A DNA stretch of 64,000 nt from Ceratopteris richardii (lineage: Eukaryota > Streptophyta > Polypodiopsida > Polypodiales > Pteridaceae): NCBI GenBank assembly GCA_020310875.1, contig CM035439.1:141241139-141305138 (forward strand), given 5' to 3'. The translations under genes and the position numbers were made by a program. The notes beneath the pieces are model-generated. The model was not told the origin of the DNA. It saw only the letters and a program-made list of their open reading frames with translations, and ran no database searches. Position 1 is the stretch's first letter; every line of letters starts with the position of its first letter. Positions 42,299 to 53,640 of this stretch are shown in pieces.

Positions 42299-43135
42299 CT
42301 AGAACGAATGTGTAAGTGTCTTCATTAGATTGTTTACAAAATGAGTGCCTTGATCTGAGACAATTTCCAGTGGTAAGCCAAAACGTGGAAAGACATCGGT
42401 TAGCAGACACTTTGCTACCGTAACGGCTGTAGCAGACGGTAAAGCCCAGGCTTCAGCCCATCTGGTTGCATAGTCTGTACAGGTCAGTATGTAACGGTTG
42501 TTACTGAAGACTGCTGGTGGTGTAATTGGACCGATAAAATCTAGACCCCACTTCTGGAAAGGTTCCATTGGTAAGATGGGTTGCAGAGGAAAAAAATGAC
42601 GTTGCAAAGGCTGACCCGATCTTTGACAAGTATCACATTGTTTGATAAACTGTAATATATCTCTGTACATCGTTGGCCACCAGAGACCACTCTGCAGAAT
42701 TTTCCGGTGAGTTAGATCTGCAGCAAAGTGGCCATCGGAAGGAATCGAGTGAGCCAAAGTGATAACTGAGTTAACTTCATGCGGTGGAATACATCGAAGT
42801 AGGATTCCGGTGTGATCTACATAATATAATTCTCCAGCAATTAACCGAAATCGACAGCTAAAGACTGCAATTTTTCTACGTACTGCCGTAAAAGTCTGAG
42901 ATGGAAGGAAACCATCAATGAGAAAGGTCAAGATCTGATCATAATACGAAAATGGGATAGGTGGGTCTGCAGATTCTTCATTAATTGGTTCTGATACATA
43001 AATCGCGGGTGTCGTGTCATCTATACCCACCGGAGCTTCACCGGAATCTAAGCGGGATAAAAAATCTGCTAAGGCATGTGAACTGCCTGGCCGGTGAATG
43101 ACTTCGTAATCAAATTCCTGCAAGAGTAAGACCCA
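42299..43135 (-). pseudogene. RNase H end, single H2C2 module and integrase core start (element G)
   Basis: 274 codons starting after the TGA at 43136. LADFLSRLDSGEAP ends RNase H; AHSIPSDGH (His-X6-His) and IKQCDTCQ form one H2C2 module; KWGLDFIGP, CTDYATRWAEA and VSDQGTHFVN carry the first two catalytic Asp residues. Only one zinc module is present, unlike A and B. A TAG at 42299 cuts the core before the last catalytic residue. Confidence 0.88.
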
Positions 43136-44329
43136 TCACGCTAATTGACCACCTAGATGCTGCTGCCGAACTAGATAGACAAGTGCAGCGTGATCTACAT
43201 GGAATGTGAATTTACGGCCTAACAAGTAATGTCTGAATTTCTTGACCGAATATACTAGCCCTAGACATTCTCTTTCTGTTACAGAGTAATTTTTCTCAGC
43301 AGGTGCTAATCTTCGACTTGCATAATACACTGGTCTGAACCATTTATCAATTTGTTGCATCAATACACTTCCTATTGCTATATCTGAAGCATCAACAAAT
43401 ATATGAAATGGGTGATCCCAGTACGACGGTTGTAAGATAGGAACTTGTGTTAATAAATGCTTTAAACGATCAAAGGCTATCTGGCATTCCTGGGTCCATT
43501 CAAATTGTCGAGGTGTTTTGCTGATTAGCTTGTTTAGTGGTATAGCCAAATGAGCAAGCCACCGTAAGTGCCTTCCATGCCACCGTACTTGGCCCATAAA
43601 GCACATAACTTCTTTTGGAGAAGCTGGCACCGGAGCTTCTAATATTGCCGAAATCTTATCTGGATCTACTTGGATACCTTGTGCAGATACAATGTGGCCA
43701 AGTAACTTGCCACATGAGACCGCAAACACCGATTTGTTTGGATTCAAACAGAGTCTATATTCTCTGCATTTTTGAAAGCAGCACCGTAAATGAAACAGAT
43801 GTGCTATCATCTTACCAAAAATTGAAAAATCGTCGAGATATACTTGCATAAATGAAGTGAGATGAGGAGAAAATATCTCTTGCATACATCTTTGAAATGT
43901 GCTTGGTGTGTTTCTTAATCCAAACCACATTACCGTACAAGCAAAGACACCCCAATTGGTAATAAATGCAGTTTTCGGTATATCTTCTTCGGCCATTCTT
44001 ACTTGGTTGTAGCCACTGTATCCATCTAGAAATGAATACATCTCGTGACCTGCTACTCTATCAAGCATGGTATCTAAAAAGGGAATTGGAAAGGGATCCG
44101 GTACGGTTGCTGCATTTAATTTCCGATAATCTACACAGATTCTCAATTGCTTGTTTTTCTTTGGCACAATCACAATCGGAGAGATCCATTCAGCATGCTC
44201 TACTGGCACGATGAATCCAACTTTCAATAACCTATCAAGTTCTACCTTTACCTGGGATGCATAGTGGGGATTCATTTGGTAGCTGGTTTGCTTTATCGGT
44301 CTTGCTTTTGGCTTCAGCATGACCCTATG
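43136..44329 (-). pseudogene. Reverse transcriptase and RNase H (element G)
   Basis: 394 codons. RT: KKNKQLRICVDYRKLNAAT, SFLDGYSGYNQ and catalytic YLDD at 161-164. The canonical VMPFGL box reads VMWFGLRNTPS, a Pro-to-Trp change that may impair it. RNase H: HIFVDASDIAIG, VTERECLG, FHVDHAALVY. Lies between TAG (44330) and TGA (43136). RT type is that of the Athila/Tat branch by eye, but the lineage was not tested. Confidence 0.9.
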
Positions 44330-45883
44330 CTAGTAGATACGGGGGTCCAATCCTTTCATGTCTTTGTAGTCCCATGCAAAGACATCAGTGAATTCTTGGA
44401 GTAGCTGGATTAAATCTGCTTGAAATGTTTCCGGTAAGTTTTGCTTTATCTTCACAAGACGCGGATGATCTTCATCTCCTAAATTGTAAGTAATCAGCTG
44501 ATCTTCGGGGACATAGAACTGTTGATGTTTCTCTGTGTTGTCTGTTGGTTTAAGAAGTTGCTGCAATTCATCATCATGTGTCGAAACAATGTCTTCCTTC
44601 TTAGCCTCTTCTGTGACGGGTATTACTGTACAGACTGAAGCATTCCAATTATCTACAACGGGCTGTAGATCAATAGTCCCTAAGGAAATTAAGTCAGCGT
44701 TACTCTTCAGAAACTCTTCTTCTTCATCATCTGACAATCCATCTAGCATATGGACTGGTTCAACAAAATACGGTCTAGCGTGTAGCTCGCAAGGTTGTAT
44801 AACATCTAATTTTACCACATATCTACGATTGGCATCTTTAAACGTAAGCTCTTGTGCAGACCAGTCCTGTATTACCTTCGCATGTTTCAGCCAAGGTCGG
44901 CCAAAAAGAAGGTTGTAATCCAAAGTGGATTCCGGCAAATCTAGTATAACAAAGGTCATTTTAAAGGTCGTACCTTGCAAAGTGATGGGTACATTTCGCA
45001 CAAGTCCTACAGGATGGACTCTTGATTGATCTGCCATTCTGACAAAAAATTGAACTGGTTCGATTTCGGTCCATCCTAATCTTTTGCATAATGCCGCAGT
45101 CGCAATGTTAACACCAGAGCCTCCATCAATTAATACCTGCGTAATCTTATGATTCTTATACCATACTGTAATCAAGGGAACTGAATGATCAACCGTAGAA
45201 TCAGGTTCCGATTGAACTGCTGCTGTTACCGGAATACAAGAAGGTACCGGACTGAACTGTTGTTGGAACTGTTGTCGAATTCCAGGTACTAATGCCAGTA
45301 GTTGGCCTAGAGGCAGAGTGATAGATGCCTTAGATAAGATTTCCCAAGCCTGTTGAGATTGATTGACAGGCTCTACTGATGTTGAAGTTGATGCCTCTGC
45401 TGATGCGGAGGTGTCTACGGTGGGCAATGTATCTGCTGCTGATGATGTTTCTGCTGCTAACTCCCTTTGTTGTGTTCCTTCCTTTGTTAACAAGGGCTGG
45501 GCTATCGGAATAGGCTCTGGAAAGACTGGTGGTTCTGCTGTGGTCCATTTACTAGCCTTGTTATACATTCTGTGTTGTTCACGTACCCCTGGTTCAAATA
45601 TTTCTGCTGCTGGTTGCAATTGTTTACCGGAACGGGTCTCGAATGCAGCAGCCTGTGTCTCTACCGGTGTGATTTTTACCATGTTGGCCATTGGATTTTG
45701 ACGTTCCTTCTTCCTTTGATCATACTCAGCTGCATCCTTGCAAAATCTCCTAATATGTCCAAATTCACCACAAAAATGGCAGCGTGGTGGTGGTAAATTG
45801 GGATTTTCCGGTGGTGGTCCGTTTTGCCAGCGGTTTGGATTATAATTGTTATTCCTCTGTCCTCGGTAACTTTGATATCCTTG
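44330..45883 (-). pseudogene. Third zinc knuckle, retropepsin and pre-RT linker (element G)
   Basis: Behind a TAG at 45884 the frame encodes an Asn/Arg/Gly-rich part and the knuckle CHFCGEFGHIRRFC. Then follow a Thr/Ser/Pro-rich linker and the retropepsin with VLIDGGSGVNIAT (Asp189 of the ORF at 45691) and LLFGRPWLKHAKVIQDW. DVFAWDYKDMKGLDPRIY leads to RT and ends in TAG 44330. The DGG active site is common in plant Athila/Tat-type elements. Confidence 0.88.
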
Positions 45884-46867
45884 CTACTGGTTGTTTCTCA
45901 TTTGTGGAGGCACATAGTGATTGGCTGGCTGTCCTTGTTCCTGGATAATTGCATTGATAGTCGCTGTTCCTTGTACTCTAGCGTTGTATGCGCAGTTTTC
46001 GGTGGTGTGTCCGACAATGTTGCAGATAGCGCAGAATGTTTGATTAAGTGCGCAATTGGCACTGGTGTGTCCTGAATTTTTGCATATGTTGCACTATACC
46101 TGTCTAGTCATATCTTCTGCAACATTCTTGTTTGCTTTTAACCATTCTAAATCTTCTGTAAATCCACCGACTTTGTGTTCCAGTTGCAGAGTCATTGCAA
46201 TGACTGCATCGAGGGACATGGCTCCGACACATCTTATGATCATGATCTGCTTAAGTTGTGGAACCAAGCCATTGATGAACCACTGAGTGATAACGTCATC
46301 TGGTAAGTTAGCATGGGCCGGTGGTAGCTGCCTTAAGTGTGTTCTGAAGAGAGTAGCATACTCCTGTACAGTTTGATTTGATTTCTGTCTGTTATTCTGT
46401 AGATAATAAAAAATTTTGGCTGGATTCTTTTTTAGCCTGAATCGCTGCAGAAAAGCATCTCGTACTGCTTCGTAGGTGCCAAAATGATTAATATCATATT
46501 CTGTAAGCCATCTAGCTGCTTCATTAACAAGTGTAGATTGGAAGACAATGGCTTTGTAGGCCTGATCCGGTGGATGATTGAGAACTGTGTAGCTTATCTC
46601 GAAGGTGCGTACGTGAGCATCCGGATCATCTCCTGGAAATCCACCAAACTTACTGTACGTCACTCCCATTGGAGGTGGCCTGGGTGGACATAACTGTTGT
46701 TGTCCGTTCATCGTGAGCGTGTTATACTTTCCTTCTGAACTACCGGAATCTGTATCGTCGGATGATGCACTTTCCGGTGCGATTATCTTGTCTAATATGC
46801 TTCGAATCTCTGTTTCGAACAGCCTTCCTTCCTCCTTGATGTCCAGTGTATGGGAACTCGCTTCCAA
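45884..46867 (-). pseudogene. Gag capsid region and two zinc knuckles (element G)
   Basis: 46867-46094 holds a typical plant retrotransposon gag domain (DDPDAHVRTFEISYTVLNH, AARWLTEYDI, FRLKKNPAKIFYYL, LPDDVITQWFINGL). It ends in TAG 46094. The same frame continues with CNICKNSGHTSANC and CAICNIVGHTTENC up to TAG 45884. The frame is open upstream of 46867, where a frameshift connects it to the N-terminal ORF. Confidence 0.88.
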
Positions 46868-46872
46868 GCACG

Positions 46873-47310
46873 TCAGATGGGCTGAAGATTCAGCAGAAAA
46901 TGTTGAATCGTCACCGAAGAACTGTATTCTCTTACCGAAATTTCACCGGAATGAACCGAAATTATGCCCGAATTCGGCGTTTTTTTTTTGCCTTCGCCGA
47001 TTTCTTTGACTAAAGTGTTTCTAATCATAAATGAATCCGAATCTTTTTCCAAGAGTGTTAAACTAGATTCCAACTGCGTCTTGGTAGGTTCTGGAGTTAC
47101 TATATTTTCGACAGACTGTGCCGAAATAGTACCGGAATGTACCAGAGGCGTACCAGATTCTACCGGAATATGACCGGAATCAGTTTTAATGTTCTTAACT
47201 TTCTTGACAACTGGGTCAGACCTAGTTGTACTTCTACCTCCCAAAGTTGGCTTTAGTACTCCAGACTGATGGTTCTTGGGATATGTTTCACCGGATCGAG
47301 TAACCGGCAT
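46873..47310 (-). pseudogene. Gag N-terminal region (element G)
   Basis: 145 codons starting MPVTRSGETYP, a usual plant gag start (TRSG). A repeated SG-x-I-x-[VS] phrase follows (SGHIPVESG, SGTISAQS, SGIISVHSGEIS), matching the recurrent ACCGGAAT seen in this DNA. A frameshift near 46900-46960 joins it to the capsid region. Confidence 0.6.
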
Positions 47311-47436
47311 GTATCATCTTTTGTACTAATCGCGTAGTATTACTAACGGGACAGTCTACAACAATCTGGTTCTATTGCTACTGCCAATCGAACAATAATC
47401 TAATTTTGACAGATGACTGGCAATTTTGATGCCACC

Positions 47437-47455
47437 TTCCCACAGACGGTGCCAA
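47437..47455 (-). other. Primer-binding site of element G
   Basis: One base after the 5' LTR the sense strand reads TTGGCACCGTCTGTGGGAA. It has the form of a plant gypsy PBS (TGGC-C-CGT...); I cannot assign the tRNA with certainty. Confidence 0.6.
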
Positions 47456-47456
47456 G

Positions 47457-48399
47457 TGTTGAAGAAGCGTAAAAAGTGTTAAACATATTAAACGTACGAC
47501 GTGTTTATGACTAACCGAAATCGTTACCGAACAAATATTAAACGTAAAATAATGATTCATCGTAAACTGTATTAAACTTTCTATTACCAAAAGGCGTTAT
47601 TAGACCAAGTGGGTTCTTGGGAGTGGTAGGGGTCTGCTAGACAGAGGCCCTGTACTCTTTTCCCAATTCTTAATCACAACATCAAAACACTAATGCACAT
47701 CTTAGCTTAGTTACTTGCGGTAACTAGACAATATTGGGTTTCTCTACGCCTGCATATCGAACTTCTTCAGACTATTCTGCTATTGGAATAGAGCAGTAGT
47801 CCATTCTACAGATTCGCTATTCTACCGTAAATCAACCAAAGTGAAGACTGTAGCTGACAGATTCATTCATCACCACACTTGCCAATGATCTCAAAAGTCC
47901 ACGTTACTAAAGATACTAGTTCGTACTCATGTTCAGGGTCACAGTTATTTCACCGAATGCAATGAGTCTGATAGAAACACACAGAACATACTCCGACAGG
48001 GCAACAGATTACCTATTCGATTCACATAGCCAGATAACTACTCAAACTGACTCAGGGTACTTCAATAACTGAAGAATACGCAGCAATACAACACGATAAC
48101 AGTACTTAGACACACAATCCGTCATTCAATCACACGTTATGTGAACTTCAATGTGAGCATCCGATACAAAACTCAACATTCACATTACTCAGACTCCACA
48201 ATAGTGTCAACAGTACTTTGACAAAAAATTAGGCGAACAATCCGGCAATTCTAGAAAAAAGACGTCTCTCCCGACCATTCTTCTTTCATTGCTTTATATA
48301 AATTTACAGGATGTGCGTCCCAACTTTTTGCGCGTGATTCAAGGAACTCCGTTACATCCGACAGTCATTACATTTGTCTCACTCGGCGGCCGACTAACA
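47457..48399 (-). repeat. 5' LTR of element G
   Basis: 943 bases, the same length as 38431-39373, with scattered differences (for example GTTTATGACTAACCGA against GTTTGTGACTAACCAA). Older than C and D. Confidence 0.93.
48292..48300 (-). promoter_or_regulatory. TATA box in the 5' LTR of G
   Basis: TATATAAAG on the minus strand, about 100 bases inside the upstream end of the LTR; present in both LTR copies. Confidence 0.45.
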
Positions 48400-48403
48400 A
48401 TTT

Positions 48404-48680
48404 GAACTCTTTTCACATACACTAGTGATCTTAATGATCCATTCACTAATCCTTCCAAAAACAATGACACCATCTTGTTTTGAGTGGGTCTCTCTTCCAG
48501 TGGACATCTATCCACATATTGCTTGAATCTTCTTGCCATCAATCTCACTGATTCTGTAGGAGCTTGCTTAAAACTATGGATCAATGAAGAAGAGTTATTT
48601 TTAGTCCCAGATTTCGTGAATTCCTCAATCATTCCTTGATAGACTTGTTCCATGTTTTGAAAATGATTAGGATCCAATGG
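48404..48680 (-). pseudogene. Gag capsid C-terminal part (element E)
   Basis: After a TAA (48681) the frame reads LDPNHFQNMEQVYQGMIEEF, HSFKQAPTESVRLMARRFKQYVDRCP and SLFLEGLVNGSLRSLVYVKR, the typical end of a plant Ty3 capsid domain, matching B's 52739-53578. G's LTR interrupts it at 48399; it resumes at 38430. Confidence 0.85.
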
Positions 48681-49109
48681 TTAGAACCACGCTAAAGCTG
48701 TGTCTGTCAAAGTTACGCCAAAGGATTCATATTGGATCAAAAAATCTTCCACTTGTTCAGCTTTGATTACTTGCTTGAATTCTGCTATATGATTATAAGG
48801 TTCACTAGAGCCATCATAATGGTTTCTCATGCATTTGGCGACTTGGATGGGTCTTAATCTTCTTCCTGCCTCAGATGGTCTAGGCATCACAGGGAAAACT
48901 GGTCTTCCTATCGGTATACCAGGTCCTCTTACCACAGGTGGTCTATTTGGGACAGGGATTCTATTCCTTGGGTCAACAGGTGGCTGAGGCCGATAGTTTG
49001 GATTATTTGCAGGCATAGCAAACAGCACAGGGGGTCTCACCGGGATTTGTGTTTGTTGTGTTTGTCCTGACTATTGATATGAATTATCTTGAACGCTTCC
49101 TTGAGGGTT
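48681..49109 (-). pseudogene. Gag capsid N-terminal part (element E)
   Basis: The ORF at 48681-49040 has a Pro/Arg-rich stretch (RPPVVRGPGIPIGRP), then AKCMRNHYDGSSEPYNHIAEFKQV and ESFGVTLTDTALAWF, the start of a retrotransposon capsid domain. The frame continues upstream to TAGs at 49071 and 49110. B has AKCMKNQ...EGYSDPHAHAAEF at the matching place. Confidence 0.82.
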
Positions 49110-49880
49110 CTAAGAAGTAGTAGCTTGGTCCCTAGGAGGGAACACTGGAATGTTCTGATATTTCAACCCTGCTCTTTCTAACTCTGTTAGAGGCCAGTAT
49201 CTCCTTTGATTTTTGTCCAAATATGTGATGATGGTGGGGAATTCAGGATCTTGTAACTCATAGACAGTAACTGGGTTAGGGGCTACTTCCCATAATGAAG
49301 AGTGGGCTCTAAGGAGATGCTCTATTCCATTGATCAAATACACATCCATCAAGGATTCATCTTGGGGAACCAGGTCTCCTCTCCAAACCCTAACAATAGT
49401 AGATCTCCCTCTGGGAGTGGTCACTTGTTCTTCATGTCCCTCTGTATTAGGATTATGAGCATTATCTTCTTCCCTGTGTTTGTTGATACTTTCAGGATGT
49501 TCTGTAACCACCTACTAGATGTCTCTCTTGTCCATATAAATTCCTCCTGCATACTTAACTGTTGGCCTAGGCACTATGTACGCATCTGAAGCTTTCTTCA
49601 ATCTAGCCACTAATCGGTTTAGACCATCTAGGTAGATAGGTATCTCATTTTGGTTGGTGTTCACATATTCTAAAGATGTCCGATATTCTCCCTCAATAAT
49701 TGACATCATGCCAATCATTGGTATAGTGTTCTGCATGTCCTCGGAAGCCATGGGAATTTCTTCCTCTGACTCACTAGAGGTTTCAGAATAATGTGAGCGG
49801 CTACTGGGTTCGGCTACACTTCCCACTGAAGAGATTACACTTCTTCGGCTTCCTAGGGTTCTTCCAGACCTTAGGTTCAT
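49110..49880 (-). pseudogene. Gag N-terminal region (element E)
   Basis: Starts MNLRSGRTLGSRR at 49880. Then a Ser/Glu-rich stretch and EYRTSLEYVNTNQNEIPIYLDG (B: DYRNILKYMYTNRFGTYVYQDG), interrupted by two adjacent TAG codons (49512-49517) and followed in frame by the ORF at 49110-49511 with WRGDLVPQDESLMDVYLINGIEHLL. This upstream gag extension has no family I recognise; the capsid domain comes after it. Confidence 0.7.
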
Positions 49881-49984
49881 TCACTTAAAAGCTCTGATTA
49901 CCCTTACCCAACCTTCTGCTCCTAGAGTTCTTTCCCTGAGGGTCTGAATTCTAGAGGAAAATTTGGTTGGAAAAAGACTGACAA

Positions 49985-50660
49985 TGAACCCACATCACAC
50001 GATACTTGACCCCAAAAAAGTCCACGATACTCGATACTTCACCCAGACAGAGTATGTCACGATACTCGATATCTGACACACTAGAAGGGTACCACGATAC
50101 TCGATATTTGAGCAAAACGATACACGATATCTGCAAAAACTCGATACACGATACTTGACCTTGCTGTGTCCCACGATACTCGATACTACACACTTATCGC
50201 GATCAGAAATCTTACGATACGTGATACACGATACTCCTCCAGAAAATGTCCACGATACTCGACACACAACAAGTATCGCGAGAGAATTCCCGACGATACT
50301 CGATATTTGTTAGGTATCAAGAAAGTCACCTCCACGATACACGATATCAAACAAGTATCGCAATCAGAAACTCACAATACACGATACTCAAGGAGTATCG
50401 CGATCTAGTTTTCACGATATATGATACTTGACAAGTATCATGAAAAATTTTCCAACGATACTCGATATCGCACAGGTATCGTGATCGGAATTTCACGATA
50501 GATGATATTTGACAAGTATCGCTATCGGACTTTCGCGATACACGATACACGATACACGATATTCAGCAAAGCCAGGTATCATGATACTCGACCACAGGAG
50601 ATCACGATACTCAGGTGTCACGATACTCGACCGCAGGAAAACATGATACTTGACACTTTT
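49985..50660 (+). repeat. Tandem hairpin array in the leader of element E
   Basis: A dozen or more imperfect units built on CACGATAC...CGATAT...AAGTATCG. Arms CACGATAC and GTATCGTG face each other over short loops, so each unit can fold as a hairpin (for example around 50417-50480). Unit length varies around 50-60 bases. It lies between PBS and gag. B's array at 54350-54663 uses the same outer arm sequence CACGAT/ATCGTG with another core. Confidence 0.85.
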
Positions 50661-51277
50661 TCACTTTGTGGCAAATGTTTTTGGATTTTGAATGCATACA
50701 AAGGTTTCTTAAGCTTATCTACCTCTCCCCTCAGTCTGTCTCACAAAAATAAACGTTTTTTTCACGCCTGGATGACCTTCGTGGTACTTACCGCAGATCG
50801 TTTTGCTGGAAAACTTGATTTCATTAGAATTTATGAGTAAGAGGTGAGTCTGATTACCTTGAAAGCTACTCTTCACTCCTCTACAACCCTTTCTAACTCT
50901 GAGTCGCTTCACAACCCTGCTCACGATCGCAATATTTGCTCTCCAACTCTCACAATACTCACTTTGAAAACAAGTGAAGTATAGAAGACAAGTTTTTGGG
51001 TTTTTATACTTTTTGAAAAATTCACTTAACTACAAAAACTCAACAAGACTAAGATTAACAATTACACTAGCCTCCTAACCTTCTCCCTTACTCCTCCTAC
51101 TCTACTCACTCCACTCACTTCCCTAGAATAACAACTCATTACACATACTCCAAGAGTGAGAAGTAATAAGTGCGGATGAATGTGACTTACCAAAGAAGAG
51201 AAATTCACAACTCCTCTACTCACCTCAATGCTAAAAGCTACGTACCATCACACGAATGCCTCGGTTTGATTCGACAT
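50661..51277 (-). other. Leader of element E between array and PBS
   Basis: About 600 bases without ORF content; A/C-rich on the plus strand near 51060-51170. I see no further structure. Confidence 0.6.
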
Positions 51278-51295
51278 TCCCTGGCAACGACGCCA
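51278..51295 (-). other. Primer-binding site of element E (Asp-tRNA type)
   Basis: Sense strand TGGCGTCGTTGCCAGGGA, six bases after the LTR. It matches the Asp-tRNA PBS TGGCGCCGTTGCCGGGGA, known from Athila-type elements, with two changes. Confidence 0.75.
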
Positions 51296-51301
51296 AAAAC
51301 G

Positions 51302-52192
51302 TGTGTACCTAAGTTCCAACCTAGGGACTTGTGGAGAAAGAGACTATACCTCAATCCCCCTCAAGTGCATATAGTGGGGATTCACGCTTTATTTATCAAT
51401 CCAAGGAGTATCAAAACCTAGCCGAGTGTATGAGGACATGCATTCAAATGATGGTCAATGCAAATGAGCTTCCCAAAGAGTGCAAACAAGGCAAAGACTA
51501 ATCCAAACAAGATTCAACTGTCAGTCATGGTGTCACGATACTTGGAGCAATAACCAAAAGTAAATTGAGCTTTTCTCTCAACTCCGAACTCCGAATATGG
51601 CAAATAGCATATGCGTTTAGAAGCTCTCGAGAAGACGCATCCAATGGTGGTATTTTCACTCAATTCTGACACCTCTGCTTCAAGTTATGAACAAAATACA
51701 GAGTCGTGGGAATGACCTTCCTACACTTCAGCACTTCCTACACTTCACACACACATTAAACACATTAAACAAACACTTTCATGGATAGACAACACTTCCT
51801 AACACTCCTTTCAAGCAATACACATGCATACAAGCTCACAAAGAAGATGATACAGAGAGGAGAAGACACAAATTCGAAATTCTGTGCTCTTGATTCTCAC
51901 AATGGCCAAAAGTTCTTACAAAGAGTCACAAATTGACTTATATACATGTGCCCTAAAAATGGTCCTTTCACACAAGAGACCGGCATTTTATTAACTAAAA
52001 GGCTAATTCCTACTAATTTACATGGGTAAGCTACTAATCTTTTGTGGGGATGCATCTAGAGGACTCCTCTAGTGCATTTACAACGGAAAATATGTTACAA
52101 AATGATTATGATACAAAAATATGGTGTCCAAATCGGAAAACTTTTGGGGCCCGTCTTCTTCTCTGCCTTGTGCTCTTCTTTGCTCTGCAACA
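51302..52192 (-). repeat. 5' LTR of element E
   Basis: 891 bases, plus-strand start TGTGTACCTAAG and end CTCTGCAACA, followed by the ATATG duplication (52193-52197). Some 25-30 differences from 26927-27817 by eye. Confidence 0.94.
51937..51944 (-). promoter_or_regulatory. TATA box in the 5' LTR of E
   Basis: TATATAAG on the minus strand, about 250 bases inside the LTR; the other copy has TATATAAA. Confidence 0.45.
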
Positions 52193-52738
52193 ATATGCCA
52201 TCACATGATTTGTAGGATTTGGTCCATCTTGAATTCTTCTATTGTATGCTCTTATCAGAGTCTCCAGACTTTGTTAATTTTTTTCCTTCTCGTGAGTCTG
52301 TGTATTTTGTGGTTGACTATTGTTTGAATGTTCCATAGTCTCTTCTTCCAAATTTTTACCCATTCTCATCTTTCTTTCCCATCTTCCTTTTTGTCTGTTT
52401 TTCTTTTCTTTTGGAAATGGAATTTTCTTATGTTCCTGTGTATTTGTCTCCTTTGTTGTTTCTTGTTGTTTAGCTTGTGCTCTTGTTATAGCATTTACAG
52501 TTACTTGATCATGGTCACTCAATTCTTCTTGCTCCATTATGTTAACTATTTTCAATGGTATGTTACTAGATGTGTTCTGTTGTTTTTGAGGGTTTCTTGG
52601 ACAATCCTTTATTAAGTGTTCCCTACCACAATCCTTACAATAGGCTCCTTCTATTCTTAGTGTAGGAGGTTGTGGGCAGTCTCTAATGAAATGTTCTCCC
52701 CCATATCTATAACAAGTTATCTTTTGACTCCCTTTGAA
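52193..52738 (-). pseudogene. Gag zinc knuckles and linker (element B)
   Basis: Behind the TAG at 52739 the frame has CYRYGGEHFIRDC, a knuckle whose second Cys is Tyr, and CKDCGREHLIKDC, intact. NAITRAQAKQQ and a Lys/Glu-rich stretch (52274-52555) follow, then residues resembling A's CAYQARLKEGP up to E's insertion at 52197. The other side of the linker is at 26921. The lost Cys is a G-to-A change in the sense strand. Confidence 0.78.
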
Positions 52739-53640
52739 CTAGGTTTTCTGATTGGACATGTAATTATTAGTTATGTACATGAATGTAGCTGTGTCCATTT
52801 CAATTCTCCCATTTCCCAAGTCCAGGGCTTGCAGTTCTGGTTCTCTCTGTTCATATCCTTCCCAATCTTCCTGATATCCTTCATTCCAATGATACTCCTC
52901 TCTGTAAGATGATCTAAGTCTTGAGCTTTCTTCTTCTATTGGTGTGTATTTTATTGGTACTACATTTGTTGGTAATGGTGGTTGTTGTCCAAGTACAGGT
53001 CTTGGTTGCTCCACAAATCCAGATTCTCTTTGTAAGTTGTGTTGGTTCACATATTCTCTTTCTTTAATGGGTTGTTTATTGTAGAAGCATTCTTCTCTGG
53101 TATGGTTTGTCCATTTTCTTTCTAGTGTATAGTATTTGAGTGTTTTTCTATCTTGCAAATGTTGTGGTTTTTGATAAGGATATTGTTGTACCAAATGATT
53201 TTCTCCACAGTTATAGCATTTCTTATTTGTTGCTATCCTGGTGTTTATCAAATTTATCTTGGTGCTAACTTCTGCTTGCACTAATTCTTCTACTGGTGGG
53301 ATTTTATCTTCATTAGTTCTTGGTTGATCAAATGCTAATAGATCTTGACCTCTGTTATCCTCTAAGTCTATTGCCTCTTTTACACATGCTCCTAGGTCAG
53401 GACATCTCTTATAATACACCAAGGTTCTTAATTGTGCACTTCTCAGTCCTTCTATGAATAGAGATACTTGCCTTGCCATGGATGGTACCTCCTCTCTTGG
53501 ACATCTATCAATGTATTGCTTGAATTTCCTAGCTGCCTCTCTAACATTTTCATCTTTTTGTTGTTTAAAACTATGCATTAGGGTAGCTGTACTATGTTTT
53601 ATTCCAGTTTTTGAGAATTCCCCTATGAAGGGTTAGACCA
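52739..53640 (-). CDS. Gag capsid C-terminal half (element B)
   Basis: 279-codon ORF from MHSFKQQ (53578), frame open upstream to a stop near 53632. Capsid helices are RKFKQYIDRCPREEVP and SLFIEGLRSAQLRTLVYYKRCPDL, followed by CVKEAIDLEDN. A knuckle CYNCGENHLVQQY has lost its last Cys. RPVLGQQPPLPTNVV and an acidic Tyr/Glu-rich end precede the stop TAG at 52739. The order matches E's gag (48677-37356). Confidence 0.85.

Larger units (their letters stand above)
38431..48399 (-). mobile_element. Element G: full-length Ty3/gypsy retrotransposon, decayed
   Basis: 9969 bases with 943-bp LTRs (TGTTAGTC...CTTCAACA on the minus strand) that differ at scattered bases. Order: PBS, gag with three CCHC knuckles, retropepsin (DGGSG type), RT (YLDD), RNase H, integrase, then an accessory globular domain and coiled-coil ORFs. 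It is a different lineage from A/B/E: single H2C2, no second protease, canonical C-X2-C-X4-H-X4-C knuckles. Flanks AGTTT (38426-38430) and ATTTG (48400-48404) do not form a clean duplication. It interrupts E's gag between YVKRVQ and ECMKECIDLED. Six nonsense codons and a few frameshifts silence it. Confidence 0.9.
26927..52192 (-). mobile_element. Element E: Ty3/gypsy element lacking RT/integrase, split by D and G
   Basis: LTRs of 891 bases (26927-27817 and 51302-52192, about 3% different by eye) and target duplication ATATG at 26922-26926 and 52193-52197. An Asp-tRNA-type PBS lies at 51278-51295. Gag (49880-37356, split by G and D), linker, protease (29531-30487) and pre-RT residues are followed directly by accessory protein 2 (28327-29150), so RT, RNase H, integrase, protease 2 and accessory protein 1 are missing. 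Without D and G the element is about 9.4 kb. It sits in B's gag-protease linker. Confidence 0.92.

Noticed and set aside
38426-48404. Five-base target duplication for element G
   Set aside because: Flanks AGTTT and ATTTG do not match; the insertion is instead supported by E's gag resuming on both sides.
49985-50660. CGATAC repeats as telomeric or centromeric satellite
   Set aside because: Units are imperfect and bounded by gag and PBS of element E; a leader array explains them better.
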